Source: DASWTL01 sp966250385 (GTDB lineage Bacteria > Bacteroidota > Bacteroidia > Sphingobacteriales > Sphingobacteriaceae). Taken from it: a DNA stretch of 64,000 nt. Where the stretch lies: positions 186,001 to 250,000 of the forward strand of contig CBINHC010000004.1 in the NCBI GenBank assembly GCA_966250385.1, read 5' to 3'. The notes under the pieces are model-generated. The model was not told where the DNA came from. It made no database searches and saw nothing but the letters and a program-made list of their open reading frames with translations. Position numbers and translations under genes: made by a program. Shown in pieces: positions 8,066 through 16,355 of the stretch. Position 1 is the stretch's first letter; every line of letters begins with the position of its first letter.

Positions 8066-10060
8066 ATGCTAAAGAATACCTTTCTTTCTGCCATGGTGCT
8101 GTTCGCCGGACTGGCTTCCGTTCACGGGCAGCAGGCTCCTGCCGGGCCGCAGAGTAATTATGATTATCACGCAGCCTTCGGGCCGTCTTTTTATGCCAAC
8201 AACGGCGACGAGTTTCGTTCCGCCAGCGGGAAGCCGGGGCCGAACTACTGGCAGAACCGGGCCGACTACCAGCTGCGCGTATCGCTCGATGACAAGACTG
8301 ACCGGATCTCGGGATCCGCAACGATCGCCTATACCAACAACAGCCCCGACGACATGGAGTTTCTGTGGTTCCAGCTCGATCAGAATGCCTATGAGAAGAA
8401 CTCCCGGGGCGAAGCCATCATTCCCGTTACCGGCAGCCGGTACGGAAGCCAGGGCCAGCAGTTTGACGGCGGTTACAAGATCAGTTCTGTAAAGATCCTG
8501 TCTTCACAAAAAGGCCGCGTAACCGAAACGGAGGCTAAGTATTATATTAACGATACGCGGATGCAGGTTTACCTTCCGGCTGAGCTGAAGGGACGCGGCG
8601 GGAAGATCAGCCTGAAAATTGATTATTCGTTCCAGGTTCCGATAGAAGGATCGGACCGGCTGGGTATTCAGGAAACCAAAAACGGAAAGATCTATACGAT
8701 CGCTCAGTGGTATCCGAGAGTGGCCGTGTATGATAATATCCAGGGCTGGAACACGCTGCCCTACACCGGTCCGGGAGAGTTTTACCTGGAATACGGCGAC
8801 TTCGATATGTCAATTACTGCCCCGGCAAACCATATTGTAGTCGGTTCCGGCGAACTGCTGAATACCAGCGAAGTGTATACTGCTCAGCAACAGAAACGCT
8901 GGGCGTCCGCTGCAGCAAGCGATAAGACGGTAATGATCAGGTCGGCCGCAGAAGTGACCGACCCGGCTTCCCGGCCGGCCGGGAAAAACCAGCTGACCTG
9001 GAAGTTCAGGATCCGGAACGCCCGGGATGCCGCGTGGGCGTCGTCCGCCGCCTTCGTGATCGATGCAGCGAGAATAAACCTGCCCAGCGGCAAGAAGTCC
9101 ATGGCCATTTCGGCCTATCCGGCGGAAAGCGCCGCGGACAGCGCCTGGGCCCGTTCGACGGAATATGTCCAGGCTTCCATAGCCTACAACTCCAAAAAAT
9201 GGATGGAATACCCGTACCCGGCCGCTACCAACGTTGCCGGCATTGTAACCGGGATGGAATACCCGGGCATCGTATTCTGCGGCTGGAAGGATACCAGGGG
9301 CAACCTATGGGGAGTGACCGACCATGAGTTCGGCCATACCTGGTTCCCGATGATCGTGGGATCCAATGAACGCCAGTATGCCTGGATGGATGAAGGGTTT
9401 AACACATTCCTGAACAACTTCACCAGTATGGATTTCAACAACGGGGAGTACAAGCCGGGCGTCCCGGACATGCACCGGATGGCTCAGTTCCTGACCAGTC
9501 CGCGTATGGAGCCGGTACTCAGCCCGCCTGCTAACATGAAAGAATCAAGCATCGGTATCCTGGCCTATTTCAAACCGGCGCTCGGCCTGTCGATGCTGCG
9601 TGACGTGATCCTCGGTCCGGAACGTTTCGACCGGGCGTTTAAGACCTATATCGAAAGATGGGCGTACAAGCATCCTGCTCCGGACGACTTCTTCCGCACC
9701 ATTGAAAACGTTGCGGGAGAGAACCTGAGCTGGTTCTGGCGCGGCTGGTTCATCAATAACTGGAGGCTTGATCAGGGGATCCGGTCCGTGAAATACGTAG
9801 AGGATGATCCGAAGAAGGGCGCGCTGATCACGATTGACAACCTGGAACAGATGGCCATGCCCGTTATTTTCGAAGTCCGTACCCAGGGCGGCAAGACCGA
9901 GCGGATCAACTTGCCGGCAGAAGTATGGGAAAGGAACAAGACATTCGTTTACCGGTACAAAGGCACCGGGGAACTTGAATCGGTTACGCTGGATCCGGAC
10001 AAAGTACTTCCGGATCACAATCCGGCCAATAATGCCTGGCCGGTCAAAGAGACCAAATAG
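8066..10060 (+). CDS. M1 family zinc metallopeptidase, exported
   Basis: The 664-residue protein begins with a signal peptide (MLKNTFLSAMVLFAGLASVHG), placing it in the periplasm or outer membrane. The zinc site HEFGH is at residues 420-424, with the third ligand Glu at 443 in WMDEGFNTF, the exact HExxH-18-E spacing of gluzincins. The exopeptidase GAMEN motif is replaced by GMEYP at about 395, a common variant in the Bacteroidota M1 group. N-terminal beta domains precede the catalytic part. An aminopeptidase role on exported peptides is inferred from the family. It is a single-gene unit with its own promoter and a strong terminator. Confidence 0.92.
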   Translation: MLKNTFLSAMVLFAGLASVHGQQAPAGPQSNYDYHAAFGPSFYANNGDEFRSASGKPGPNYWQNRADYQLRVSLDDKTDRISGSATIAYTNNSPDDMEFLWFQLDQNAYEKNSRGEAIIPVTGSRYGSQGQQFDGGYKISSVKILSSQKGRVTETEAKYYINDTRMQVYLPAELKGRGGKISLKIDYSFQVPIEGSDRLGIQETKNGKIYTIAQWYPRVAVYDNIQGWNTLPYTGPGEFYLEYGDFDMSITAPANHIVVGSGELLNTSEVYTAQQQKRWASAAASDKTVMIRSAAEVTDPASRPAGKNQLTWKFRIRNARDAAWASSAAFVIDAARINLPSGKKSMAISAYPAESAADSAWARSTEYVQASIAYNSKKWMEYPYPAATNVAGIVTGMEYPGIVFCGWKDTRGNLWGVTDHEFGHTWFPMIVGSNERQYAWMDEGFNTFLNNFTSMDFNNGEYKPGVPDMHRMAQFLTSPRMEPVLSPPANMKESSIGILAYFKPALGLSMLRDVILGPERFDRAFKTYIERWAYKHPAPDDFFRTIENVAGENLSWFWRGWFINNWRLDQGIRSVKYVEDDPKKGALITIDNLEQMAMPVIFEVRTQGGKTERINLPAEVWERNKTFVYRYKGTGELESVTLDPDKVLPDHNPANNAWPVKETK

Positions 10061-10066
10061 GATTTT

Positions 10067-10100
10067 CAGGTCTGTGCCGCCCGCCGGCACAGACCTGTTT
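10067..10100 (+). terminator. Intrinsic terminator after the M1 peptidase gene
   Basis: A 13-bp perfect stem, CAGGTCTGTGCCG (10067-10079) with CGGCACAGACCTG (10085-10097), is followed by TTTATT. It lies between convergent genes and just touches the helicase stop codon. Confidence 0.85.
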
Positions 10101-12549
10101 ATTCAGCATGAATCGAGTTCAGATGATTCTTCACGGCCTTCAGGTCTGTGTAGGTAACTTCCTCCCCCAGTGCAGCCCTGGCATCATGGGTTGATACGCC
10201 GGGATTCTCCGTCAGGAACTTAATGATGTTTTCTGCTTTCCTGCGGGGGACCAGTTCGAAGATTTCCACCTCTCCGGTTAAGATAAAGTTCGCCAGATGC
10301 CCTTCGACGGTACCCGTCGTGAGATTCCGGGAAGCCGCAATCTCAGTTATGGTCATTCCCTGCTTAAACAGCGTCAGCGACTCGGTTTTCGTATCGGTCT
10401 TCGGAGCTTTCGGGGCGGGTTCAAAAACTTCAAGGGTTCTCTGCAGATCGTGCTGAACGCAATAGGACCGGACCATTTCCAGGATATCTTCTCCGAATTG
10501 CCGGATCTTTACTTTTCCCATGCCCTTGATCGCGCCCAGTTCATATCCGTTGGTAGGCAGCAGCCTGATGATCTCCATCAGTGCCTTCTGCGGAAGGATC
10601 ATATATACCGCGGCCCCCTGCTCCCGGGCCAGCCGGTCACGCCATGCCTTGAGCGTCCGGTAAAGTTCGGGGTGGGCGACCTTTGGCACCGCGGCCGGCG
10701 CAGGCATCTCAGCTGACTTAAGAGGCGCCTTCTTATAGTCCAACTCGGCATTGGACCGTGCCTTCAGGAACTCAAGCGTTTTGAAGCCCGTCCGGCAGGC
10801 CTTCAGGGCGGCGGACTTCAGGAAGACAGCCTTTCTCAGCGATTCGAATGCCTCATGAAGGGTTTCCCGCACCGCCTTGTTGTCGGATTCAAGGCTGATC
10901 CCGGTGACATTCGCGGAAATCGCAGTCCCGAGCTTTTCCAGGAAGTAGTCCGCGGCCTTCCGGATGCGCTCCTGCAGCACCTCGTTGTCCTCGGGAAGTG
11001 CCGGACCGGAAGCCAGGCTCAAAAGCTGGCGGGCAAACGATTGGCTGACGGCATAGATCTCCGATTCGGCCAGGGCCTGGACCGCCTTGATCTGGGCGGC
11101 GGTTTCGGGGATCAGCGAAGCCGCATGATCTTCCGCCGCCCGGTTGCAGTAGTACAGGCTGGTTTTCAGGGCCGAAAAATCGAACAGTTCCAGCAGCAGG
11201 TTCGTCTGAAAGGTGAACCGGGACTCGCGAAGCTGCTCGGCTCCCGGTGAGTTGTCATCTGCCTGGCGGGTATATTCAGCGACGGTTCCGTCGGTCCGCA
11301 CACTTCGGGGAACCAGCGGAGATCGCAGCACCAGGCCTTCAAAGCTCTTGCACCGGCTGAGGGCTACGTAGACCTGTCCGTGGGCGAATGCCGCATTGGC
11401 GTCGATCACGGCCTTTTCGAACGTCAGTCCCTGGCTTTTGTGGATGGTGATCGCCCAGGCGAGTTTCAGGGGATACTGCGTGAAGGTTCCGATCACCTGT
11501 TCCCGGACCTCCCGGGTGCCGGGATCAAGTTCAAACTTGATATTACTCCATTCGAGAGGTTCCACGGCAATTTCACGGGTATCGCCCGGGCATTTCACAT
11601 AGATGATATCATCCTGGATCCGGACCACCCTGCCGATCTTGCCGTTGTAAAAAAGGCGTTCCCGGGAAGCGTCGTTCTTGACAAACATGACCTGGCAGCC
11701 GATCTTGATCTCCAGCTCCTTTTCGGTAGGGTAGGAGAACTCAGGAAAGTCCTCATGAATGACGGCGCTGAATTTACTGGCCTTTCCCTTCAGCGCACGG
11801 AGCTTCTCCTCATTGATCTCCTGGGCGGTGTGGTTATGTGTGGTCAGGGTAATATATCCTTCATCGTCACCGGGACTGAAGTTTTCGATATACCGCTGAT
11901 TCAGCTGTTGCAGGACAGTTTCATCGATTCTGTTCTCCCGGACCCGGTTCAGCAGATCAATGAACCCCGGATCCGACTGGCGGTAAATGTGGTTCAGCTG
12001 GATACTGACCGGGGAAGTTTGCGATAAGGCTCTGCTGCTGAAAAAGTAGAGGTTCGGGTAATAGTCCTTCAGGATCCGCCAGTCGTCTTCCCGGACCACG
12101 GGCGCCAGCTGGTGCAGGTCGCCGATCATCAGGAGCTGCACGCCGCCGAAAGGTTTGTTCCGGTCCCTGAACCGGCGCAGCACCTCGTCGATGCCGTCGA
12201 GCAGGTCTGCCCGCACCATACTGATCTCATCGATGACCAGCAGGTCCAGGCTTTTGATGACGCTGATGCGTTCGGCGCTGAATTTCCGGTTCCGGACTTC
12301 TTCGGACCGGTTGTCGGGGACATGGGGGCCGAAAGGAAGCTGGAAAAACGAATGAATGGTCACGCCGCCGGCATTGATGGCGGCCACACCGGTCGGTGCG
12401 ACGATCGCCATCCGCTTCAGGGACGTCTTTCGCAGGTTGTGGAGGAAGGTGGTTTTTCCGGTTCCCGCCTTTCCGGTCAAAAAGATATTCCTGTCCGTAA
12501 ACTGAACAAAGTTATAGGCCAGGTCAAGCTGGGTATTTTCACTCATCAT
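10099..12549 (-). CDS. PIF1/RecD-like helicase with HRDC and helix-turn-helix C-terminal domains
   Basis: The start is ATG 12549 or the adjacent ATG 12546 (MSENTQLDLAYNF), giving about 816 residues. Motif I is FLTGKAGTGKTTFLHN, motif Ia is APTGVAAINAGG, Walker B is LLVIDEISMVRADLL, motif III is LLMIGDLHQLAPV, and the superfamily 1B C-terminal motifs are TIHKSQGLTF and VYVALSRCKSFEGL. The last third holds an HRDC domain (LPTNGYELGAIKGMGKVKIRQFG) and two HTH-like segments (TEIAASRNLTTGTVEGHL near 740-760). The family is 5'-3' DNA helicases; the RecQ-like tail suggests structured-DNA processing. The function in this phylum is not established. It is divergent from rpsL. Confidence 0.9.
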   Translation of the reverse strand: MMSENTQLDLAYNFVQFTDRNIFLTGKAGTGKTTFLHNLRKTSLKRMAIVAPTGVAAINAGGVTIHSFFQLPFGPHVPDNRSEEVRNRKFSAERISVIKSLDLLVIDEISMVRADLLDGIDEVLRRFRDRNKPFGGVQLLMIGDLHQLAPVVREDDWRILKDYYPNLYFFSSRALSQTSPVSIQLNHIYRQSDPGFIDLLNRVRENRIDETVLQQLNQRYIENFSPGDDEGYITLTTHNHTAQEINEEKLRALKGKASKFSAVIHEDFPEFSYPTEKELEIKIGCQVMFVKNDASRERLFYNGKIGRVVRIQDDIIYVKCPGDTREIAVEPLEWSNIKFELDPGTREVREQVIGTFTQYPLKLAWAITIHKSQGLTFEKAVIDANAAFAHGQVYVALSRCKSFEGLVLRSPLVPRSVRTDGTVAEYTRQADDNSPGAEQLRESRFTFQTNLLLELFDFSALKTSLYYCNRAAEDHAASLIPETAAQIKAVQALAESEIYAVSQSFARQLLSLASGPALPEDNEVLQERIRKAADYFLEKLGTAISANVTGISLESDNKAVRETLHEAFESLRKAVFLKSAALKACRTGFKTLEFLKARSNAELDYKKAPLKSAEMPAPAAVPKVAHPELYRTLKAWRDRLAREQGAAVYMILPQKALMEIIRLLPTNGYELGAIKGMGKVKIRQFGEDILEMVRSYCVQHDLQRTLEVFEPAPKAPKTDTKTESLTLFKQGMTITEIAASRNLTTGTVEGHLANFILTGEVEIFELVPRRKAENIIKFLTENPGVSTHDARAALGEEVTYTDLKAVKNHLNSIHAE

Positions 12550-12716
12550 CGGTCCCTGCAATATTACGGAAACTGTCAGCGGTTCCGGTCGGCCTTAAGT
12601 AATTAGTGGTAAATTAGCTGCACCTTTGTATCGGGGCCCGCGCCATATAAGGCGGCGGATCTGCCGGCCGGCCCGCTGCGGCCCGTGCCAGGCGGTAAAT
12701 ATTTTCGTCCAACCGC

Positions 12717-12747
12717 TTGAAAATCACAAATTAACTTCCTACTTTTG
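12717..12747 (+). promoter_or_regulatory. Promoter of the rpsL-rpsG-fusA unit
   Basis: TTG at 12717-12719 and TACTTTTG at 12740-12747 are 20 bases apart, an excellent Bacteroidota promoter. The leader to the rpsL ATG at 12803 is about 50 bases and A-rich. Confidence 0.8.
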
Positions 12748-12802
12748 CAAGCCCAATTTAGGGAAAGAATATTTAAAGGAAATTTTTAACCAAAAAAAGT
12801 AA

Positions 12803-13216
12803 ATGCCTACTATTCAACAATTAGTTAGGAAAGGTAGAGTAGCTCTGGAGGATAAGAGTAAATCCCCAGCGTTGGACAGCTGTCCACAGCGAAGAGGCGT
12901 GTGTACCCGTGTATACACCACTACCCCTAAAAAACCAAACTCAGCGATGCGTAAAGTTGCCCGTGTACGTTTAACCAACGGAAAAGAGGTGAATGCCTAC
13001 ATTCCGGGTGAAGGTCACAACCTGCAGGAGCACTCGATCGTGTTAATCCGCGGTGGTCGTGTTAAAGACTTACCAGGTGTACGTTACCACATCATCCGTG
13101 GAGCATTAGATACTTCAGGTGTTGCCGGTCGTAACCAACGTCGTTCTAAATATGGTACAAAACGCCCTAAACCAGGACAAGCAGCTGCGGCTCCTGCAAA
13201 AGGTAAAAAGAAATAA
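12803..13216 (+). CDS. rpsL: 30S ribosomal protein S12 (uS12)
   Basis: S12 sits at the decoding centre and helps control accuracy. The TTTPKKPNSAMRK loop and the GGRVKDLPGVRYH segment are intact, and the lysines whose change gives streptomycin resistance are the usual ones. At 137 residues it is longer than the common 124 because of a C-terminal tail KRPKPGQAAAAPAKGKKK. First gene of the translation superoperon; rpsG follows after 13 bases. Confidence 0.98.
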   Translation: MPTIQQLVRKGRVALEDKSKSPALDSCPQRRGVCTRVYTTTPKKPNSAMRKVARVRLTNGKEVNAYIPGEGHNLQEHSIVLIRGGRVKDLPGVRYHIIRGALDTSGVAGRNQRRSKYGTKRPKPGQAAAAPAKGKKK

Positions 13217-13221
13217 GGAGG
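13217..13221 (+). promoter_or_regulatory. Strong Shine-Dalgarno sequence before rpsG
   Basis: GGAGG directly follows the rpsL stop codon and lies 8 bases before the rpsG ATG. Full SD sequences are uncommon in Bacteroidota, where most starts in this window lack one. Confidence 0.7.
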
Positions 13222-13229
13222 AATAAGAA

Positions 13230-13697
13230 ATGAGAAAGTCAAAACCAAAAAAGAGAATCATTCTTCCTGATCCTAAGTTCAACGACGTGATGGTAACACG
13301 TTTTGTGAACAACATGATGTACGACGGAAAGAAGTCCATCGCATATAGCATTTTTTACGACGCTGTTGAACTGGTAGAAAAAAGAACCAGCGAAAACGGA
13401 CTGGAGCAGTGGAAAAAAGCATTGAACAATGTAATGCCTGCTGTTGAGGTTAAGTCACGCCGGGTAGGTGGTGCCAACTTCCAGGTTCCTACCGAAGTTC
13501 GTCCTGAGCGTAAGATCGCTTTGGGTATGAAATGGCTGATCAGCTACTCCCGCCGCCGTGGTGAGAAAACCATGATGGAGAAACTGGCCGGTGAGATCAT
13601 TTCTGCTGCCAAGGGTGAAGGTGCTGCCGTAAAGAAGAAAGAAGATACCCACAAGATGGCGGAAGCTAACAAAGCCTTCTCACACTTCAGGTTCTAA
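13230..13697 (+). CDS. rpsG: 30S ribosomal protein S7 (uS7)
   Basis: S7 is a primary binder of the 3' major domain of 16S rRNA that nucleates assembly of the small-subunit head and contacts E-site tRNA. The 155-residue product matches the family (MRKSKPKKRIILPDPKF; VGGANFQVPTEVRPER; MAEANKAFSHFRF end). It lies between rpsL and fusA in the classic str-operon order, with a GGAGG ribosome-binding site. Confidence 0.98.
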   Translation: MRKSKPKKRIILPDPKFNDVMVTRFVNNMMYDGKKSIAYSIFYDAVELVEKRTSENGLEQWKKALNNVMPAVEVKSRRVGGANFQVPTEVRPERKIALGMKWLISYSRRRGEKTMMEKLAGEIISAAKGEGAAVKKKEDTHKMAEANKAFSHFRF

Positions 13698-13719
13698 TCT
13701 AAGGATTGCACAGATTTTG

Positions 13720-13742
13720 ATGGTTATACCTGGTATAACCAT
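13720..13742. repeat. 23-base palindrome in the rpsG-fusA spacer
   Basis: ATGGTTATACC (13720-13730), one base, GGTATAACCAT (13732-13742): 11-base arms with a single central base. It lies 25 bases before the fusA start. It could be a protein-binding operator or an RNA hairpin (GGTTATA-CCTGG-TATAACC). No T run follows. Confidence 0.6.
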
Positions 13743-13766
13743 TTACTAATCAGAGAAATCAAGAAA

Positions 13767-15869
13767 ATGTCAAGAGATTTAAAATTCACAAGAAATATCG
13801 GGATCGCTGCTCACATTGATGCAGGTAAAACGACAACTACTGAGCGTATCCTGTATTATGCAGGTGTGAACCACAAGATCGGTGAGGTGCACGAAGGTGC
13901 GTCCACCATGGACTGGATGGTTCAGGAAGCAGAACGCGGTATAACCATCACGTCTGCGGCTACCACCGTATTCTGGAACTACCGGAACAATAAATACCAG
14001 GTTAACGTCATCGATACCCCGGGACACGTGGACTTTACCGTAGAGGTAAACCGTTCGCTTCGTGTACTGGACGGATTGGTGTTCCTGTTCTCTGCGGTTG
14101 ATGGTGTTGAGCCTCAGTCTGAGACGAACTGGCGTCTGGCAAACAACTATAACGTTCCCCGGATCGGTTTCGTAAATAAAATGGACCGTTCAGGTGCTGA
14201 CTTCCTTAAAGTTGTTAAGCAGGTTCGTGAAATGCTGGGCAGCCACGCGGTGCCTCTTCAGATTCCGATCGGTTCTGAAGACCAGTTCAAAGGTGTGGTT
14301 GACCTGATCAACTTCCGTGGTATCGTCTGGAACGAACACGATAAGGGAATGACCTTCACTGAGGTGCCTATCCCGGATGACCTGCTTGAAGAAGCTACTG
14401 AGTGGAGAGAAAAGTTGCTGGAAGCAGTAGCTGAGTACGATGAGTCCCTGATGGAGAAATTCTTCGACGACCCTTCTCAGATCACTGAGCGCGAGGTTCT
14501 GGACGCATTGCGTCAGGCTACCCTTGCCGGTAAGATCGTTCCGATGACCTGCGGTTCATCGTTCAAAAATAAAGGTGTGCAGACCATGCTTGATTACGTG
14601 ATGGAATTACTTCCTTCACCGATGGATCAGGAAGCGATCACCGGGACAGACCCGAACACGGGTGCTGAAGTATCCCGTAAACCGGATGTTAAAGAACCGT
14701 TCTCTGCACTGGCGTTCAAAATTGCAACGGATCCGTTCGTAGGCCGTCTTTGCTTCATCCGGGTTTATTCCGGAAATCTCGAAGCAGGTTCCTACGTATA
14801 CAACGCACGGTCTGAAAACAAGGAGCGTATATCCCGTATCTTCCAGATGCACGCAAACAAGCAAAACCCGATCCCTAACGTTGGGGCCGGAGATATCGCT
14901 GCGGTAGTTGGATTCAAGGATATCAAAACCGGAGATACCCTGTGTGATGAGAAAAACCCGATCGTTCTGGAATCCATGCAGTTCCCTGAGCCGGTTATCG
15001 GTCTTGCGATCGAGCCTAAAACCCAGGCTGATATGGACAAACTCGGTCTTGCACTGGGGAAACTTGCAGAAGAAGATCCGACCTTCCAGGTTAAAACCGA
15101 TGAGGATACCGGTCAAACCGTTATCTCAGGTATGGGTGAGCTTCACCTTGATATCATCATGGACCGTCTGAAACGCGAGTTCAAGGTGGAAGTTAACCAG
15201 GGTGCGCCTCAGGTTGCTTATAAAGAGGCCATCACCGGTACTGTTCAGCACCGTGAGACCTACAAAAAGCAAACCGGTGGTCGTGGTAAGTTCGCTGATA
15301 TCCAGGTGATCATTTCCCCGGTTGACGAAGGTAAGTCGGGTCTGCAGTTTGAAAATGAAATTGTCGGTGGTGCGATCCCTCGTGAATACATTCCTTCTGT
15401 ACAAAAAGGATTCGAAGCTTCCATGAGCAATGGTGTGCTTGCAGGATTCCCAGTAACAGACATGAAGGTTCGCCTGATCGACGGTTCATTCCACGCAGTC
15501 GATTCAGACTCTTTATCTTTCGAAATTGCAGCACGTTCTGCTTTCCGTGAGGCATTGCCGAAATGTAAGCCGGTTCTGATGGAGCCGATCATGAAGATCG
15601 AGGTTCTTACTCCGGAAGAAAACATGGGTGATGTCATGGGTGACCTTAACCGTCGTCGCGGCCAGCTTCAGGGTATGGATACCCGTGCCGGTGCGCAGGT
15701 TATCAAAGCCCTGGTTCCGCTTTCTGAGATGTTTGGTTATGTAACCCAGTTACGTACCATTACTTCAGGTCGTGCGACTTCAACCATGGAGTTCGATCAC
15801 TACGAGCCGGCGCCTAGAAACGTTCAGGACGAAGTGATTGCCAAAGCTAAAGGTAAAGTAAACGCATAA
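13767..15869 (+). CDS. fusA: Elongation factor G
   Basis: EF-G is the GTPase that drives tRNA/mRNA translocation on the ribosome. The 700-residue length is normal. G1 is AHIDAGKTTTTERILYY, the switch region GITITSAATT, G3 DTPGHVDFT and G4 NKMDRSGAD. Domain IV is recognised by GRGKFADIQV and the C-terminal domain by EPIMKIEVLTPEENMGDVMG. It lies in the str-operon position, but tuf does not follow, as is usual in this phylum. Confidence 0.98.
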   Translation: MSRDLKFTRNIGIAAHIDAGKTTTTERILYYAGVNHKIGEVHEGASTMDWMVQEAERGITITSAATTVFWNYRNNKYQVNVIDTPGHVDFTVEVNRSLRVLDGLVFLFSAVDGVEPQSETNWRLANNYNVPRIGFVNKMDRSGADFLKVVKQVREMLGSHAVPLQIPIGSEDQFKGVVDLINFRGIVWNEHDKGMTFTEVPIPDDLLEEATEWREKLLEAVAEYDESLMEKFFDDPSQITEREVLDALRQATLAGKIVPMTCGSSFKNKGVQTMLDYVMELLPSPMDQEAITGTDPNTGAEVSRKPDVKEPFSALAFKIATDPFVGRLCFIRVYSGNLEAGSYVYNARSENKERISRIFQMHANKQNPIPNVGAGDIAAVVGFKDIKTGDTLCDEKNPIVLESMQFPEPVIGLAIEPKTQADMDKLGLALGKLAEEDPTFQVKTDEDTGQTVISGMGELHLDIIMDRLKREFKVEVNQGAPQVAYKEAITGTVQHRETYKKQTGGRGKFADIQVIISPVDEGKSGLQFENEIVGGAIPREYIPSVQKGFEASMSNGVLAGFPVTDMKVRLIDGSFHAVDSDSLSFEIAARSAFREALPKCKPVLMEPIMKIEVLTPEENMGDVMGDLNRRRGQLQGMDTRAGAQVIKALVPLSEMFGYVTQLRTITSGRATSTMEFDHYEPAPRNVQDEVIAKAKGKVNA

Positions 15870-15884
15870 GTAACCGTATAGGCA

Positions 15885-15913
15885 GGTGTTGAACGGTACA
15901 GCCGTTCAGCACC
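15885..15913 (+). other. Stem-loop between fusA and rpsJ
   Basis: GGTGTTGAACGG (15885-15896), loop TACAG, CCGTTCAGCACC (15902-15913): 12 pairs including one G-T. No T run follows, so it looks like a processing or stability hairpin rather than a terminator. Confidence 0.6.
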
Positions 15914-15939
15914 CGCATTATACCATAAAGTCTTTACGT

Positions 15940-15963
15940 CCGGTAAAAAATAGCTCTTACCGG
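15940..15963 (+). other. Second stem-loop just upstream of rpsJ
   Basis: CCGGTAA (15940-15946) pairs with TTACCGG (15957-15963), ending 21 bases before the rpsJ ATG. Together with the preceding hairpin it forms a structured leader that might control rpsJ translation. Confidence 0.5.
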
Positions 15964-15984
15964 GGGTAGTAACTAAAAATAAAA

Positions 15985-16290
15985 ATGAGCCAAAGAATCA
16001 GAATCAAATTGAAATCTTACGATTACAACCTGGTTGACAAATCAGCAGAAAAGATCGTAAAAACCGTTAAGCCTACAGGTGCAGTTGTCAGCGGACCTAT
16101 TCCGCTTCCGACCGAGAAAAAAATCTTCACTGTTTTGCGTTCACCGCACGTGAACAAGAAAGCACGTGAGCAGTTCCAGTTATGCGCTTACAAACGTTTA
16201 TTGGACATCTACAGTTCAAATTCAAAAACTGTTGATGCGCTGATGAAACTTGAGTTGCCTAGTGGAGTTGAAGTAGAGATCAAGGTGTAA
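15985..16290 (+). CDS. rpsJ: 30S ribosomal protein S10 (uS10)
   Basis: S10 is part of the small-subunit head and, with NusB in many bacteria, of antitermination complexes. The 101-residue product carries QRIRIKLKSYDYNLVD, GPIPLPTEKKIFTVLRSPHVNKKAREQF and the conserved C-terminus LPSGVEVEIKV. It is separated from the rest of the S10 operon by a terminator and an antisense lipoprotein gene. Confidence 0.97.
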   Translation: MSQRIRIKLKSYDYNLVDKSAEKIVKTVKPTGAVVSGPIPLPTEKKIFTVLRSPHVNKKAREQFQLCAYKRLLDIYSSNSKTVDALMKLELPSGVEVEIKV

Positions 16291-16311
16291 CTTGAAGGTC
16301 TGATAAGATTA

Positions 16312-16344
16312 AAACCCTGCAGGAGTCCCCTGCAGGGTTTTTTT
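16312..16344 (+). terminator. Intrinsic terminator after rpsJ (possibly bidirectional)
   Basis: AAACCCTGCAGG (16312-16323), loop AGTCC, CCTGCAGGGTTT (16329-16340) and more T. The A-rich 5' flank would give a T tail on the minus strand, so it may also end the convergent lipoprotein transcript whose stop codon is at 16356. Confidence 0.9.
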
Positions 16345-16355
16345 GTGGTGCGTGT

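Noticed and set aside
11380..12027. 215-codon plus-strand ORF inside the helicase gene
   Set aside because: It is a shadow of the helicase coding frame in GC-rich sequence; the composition is unlike a real protein.
12803..15869. Possible streptomycin or fusidic acid resistance changes in rpsL and fusA
   Set aside because: The S12 lysine sites are the usual ones, and I could not identify any resistance-type residue in EF-G by eye.
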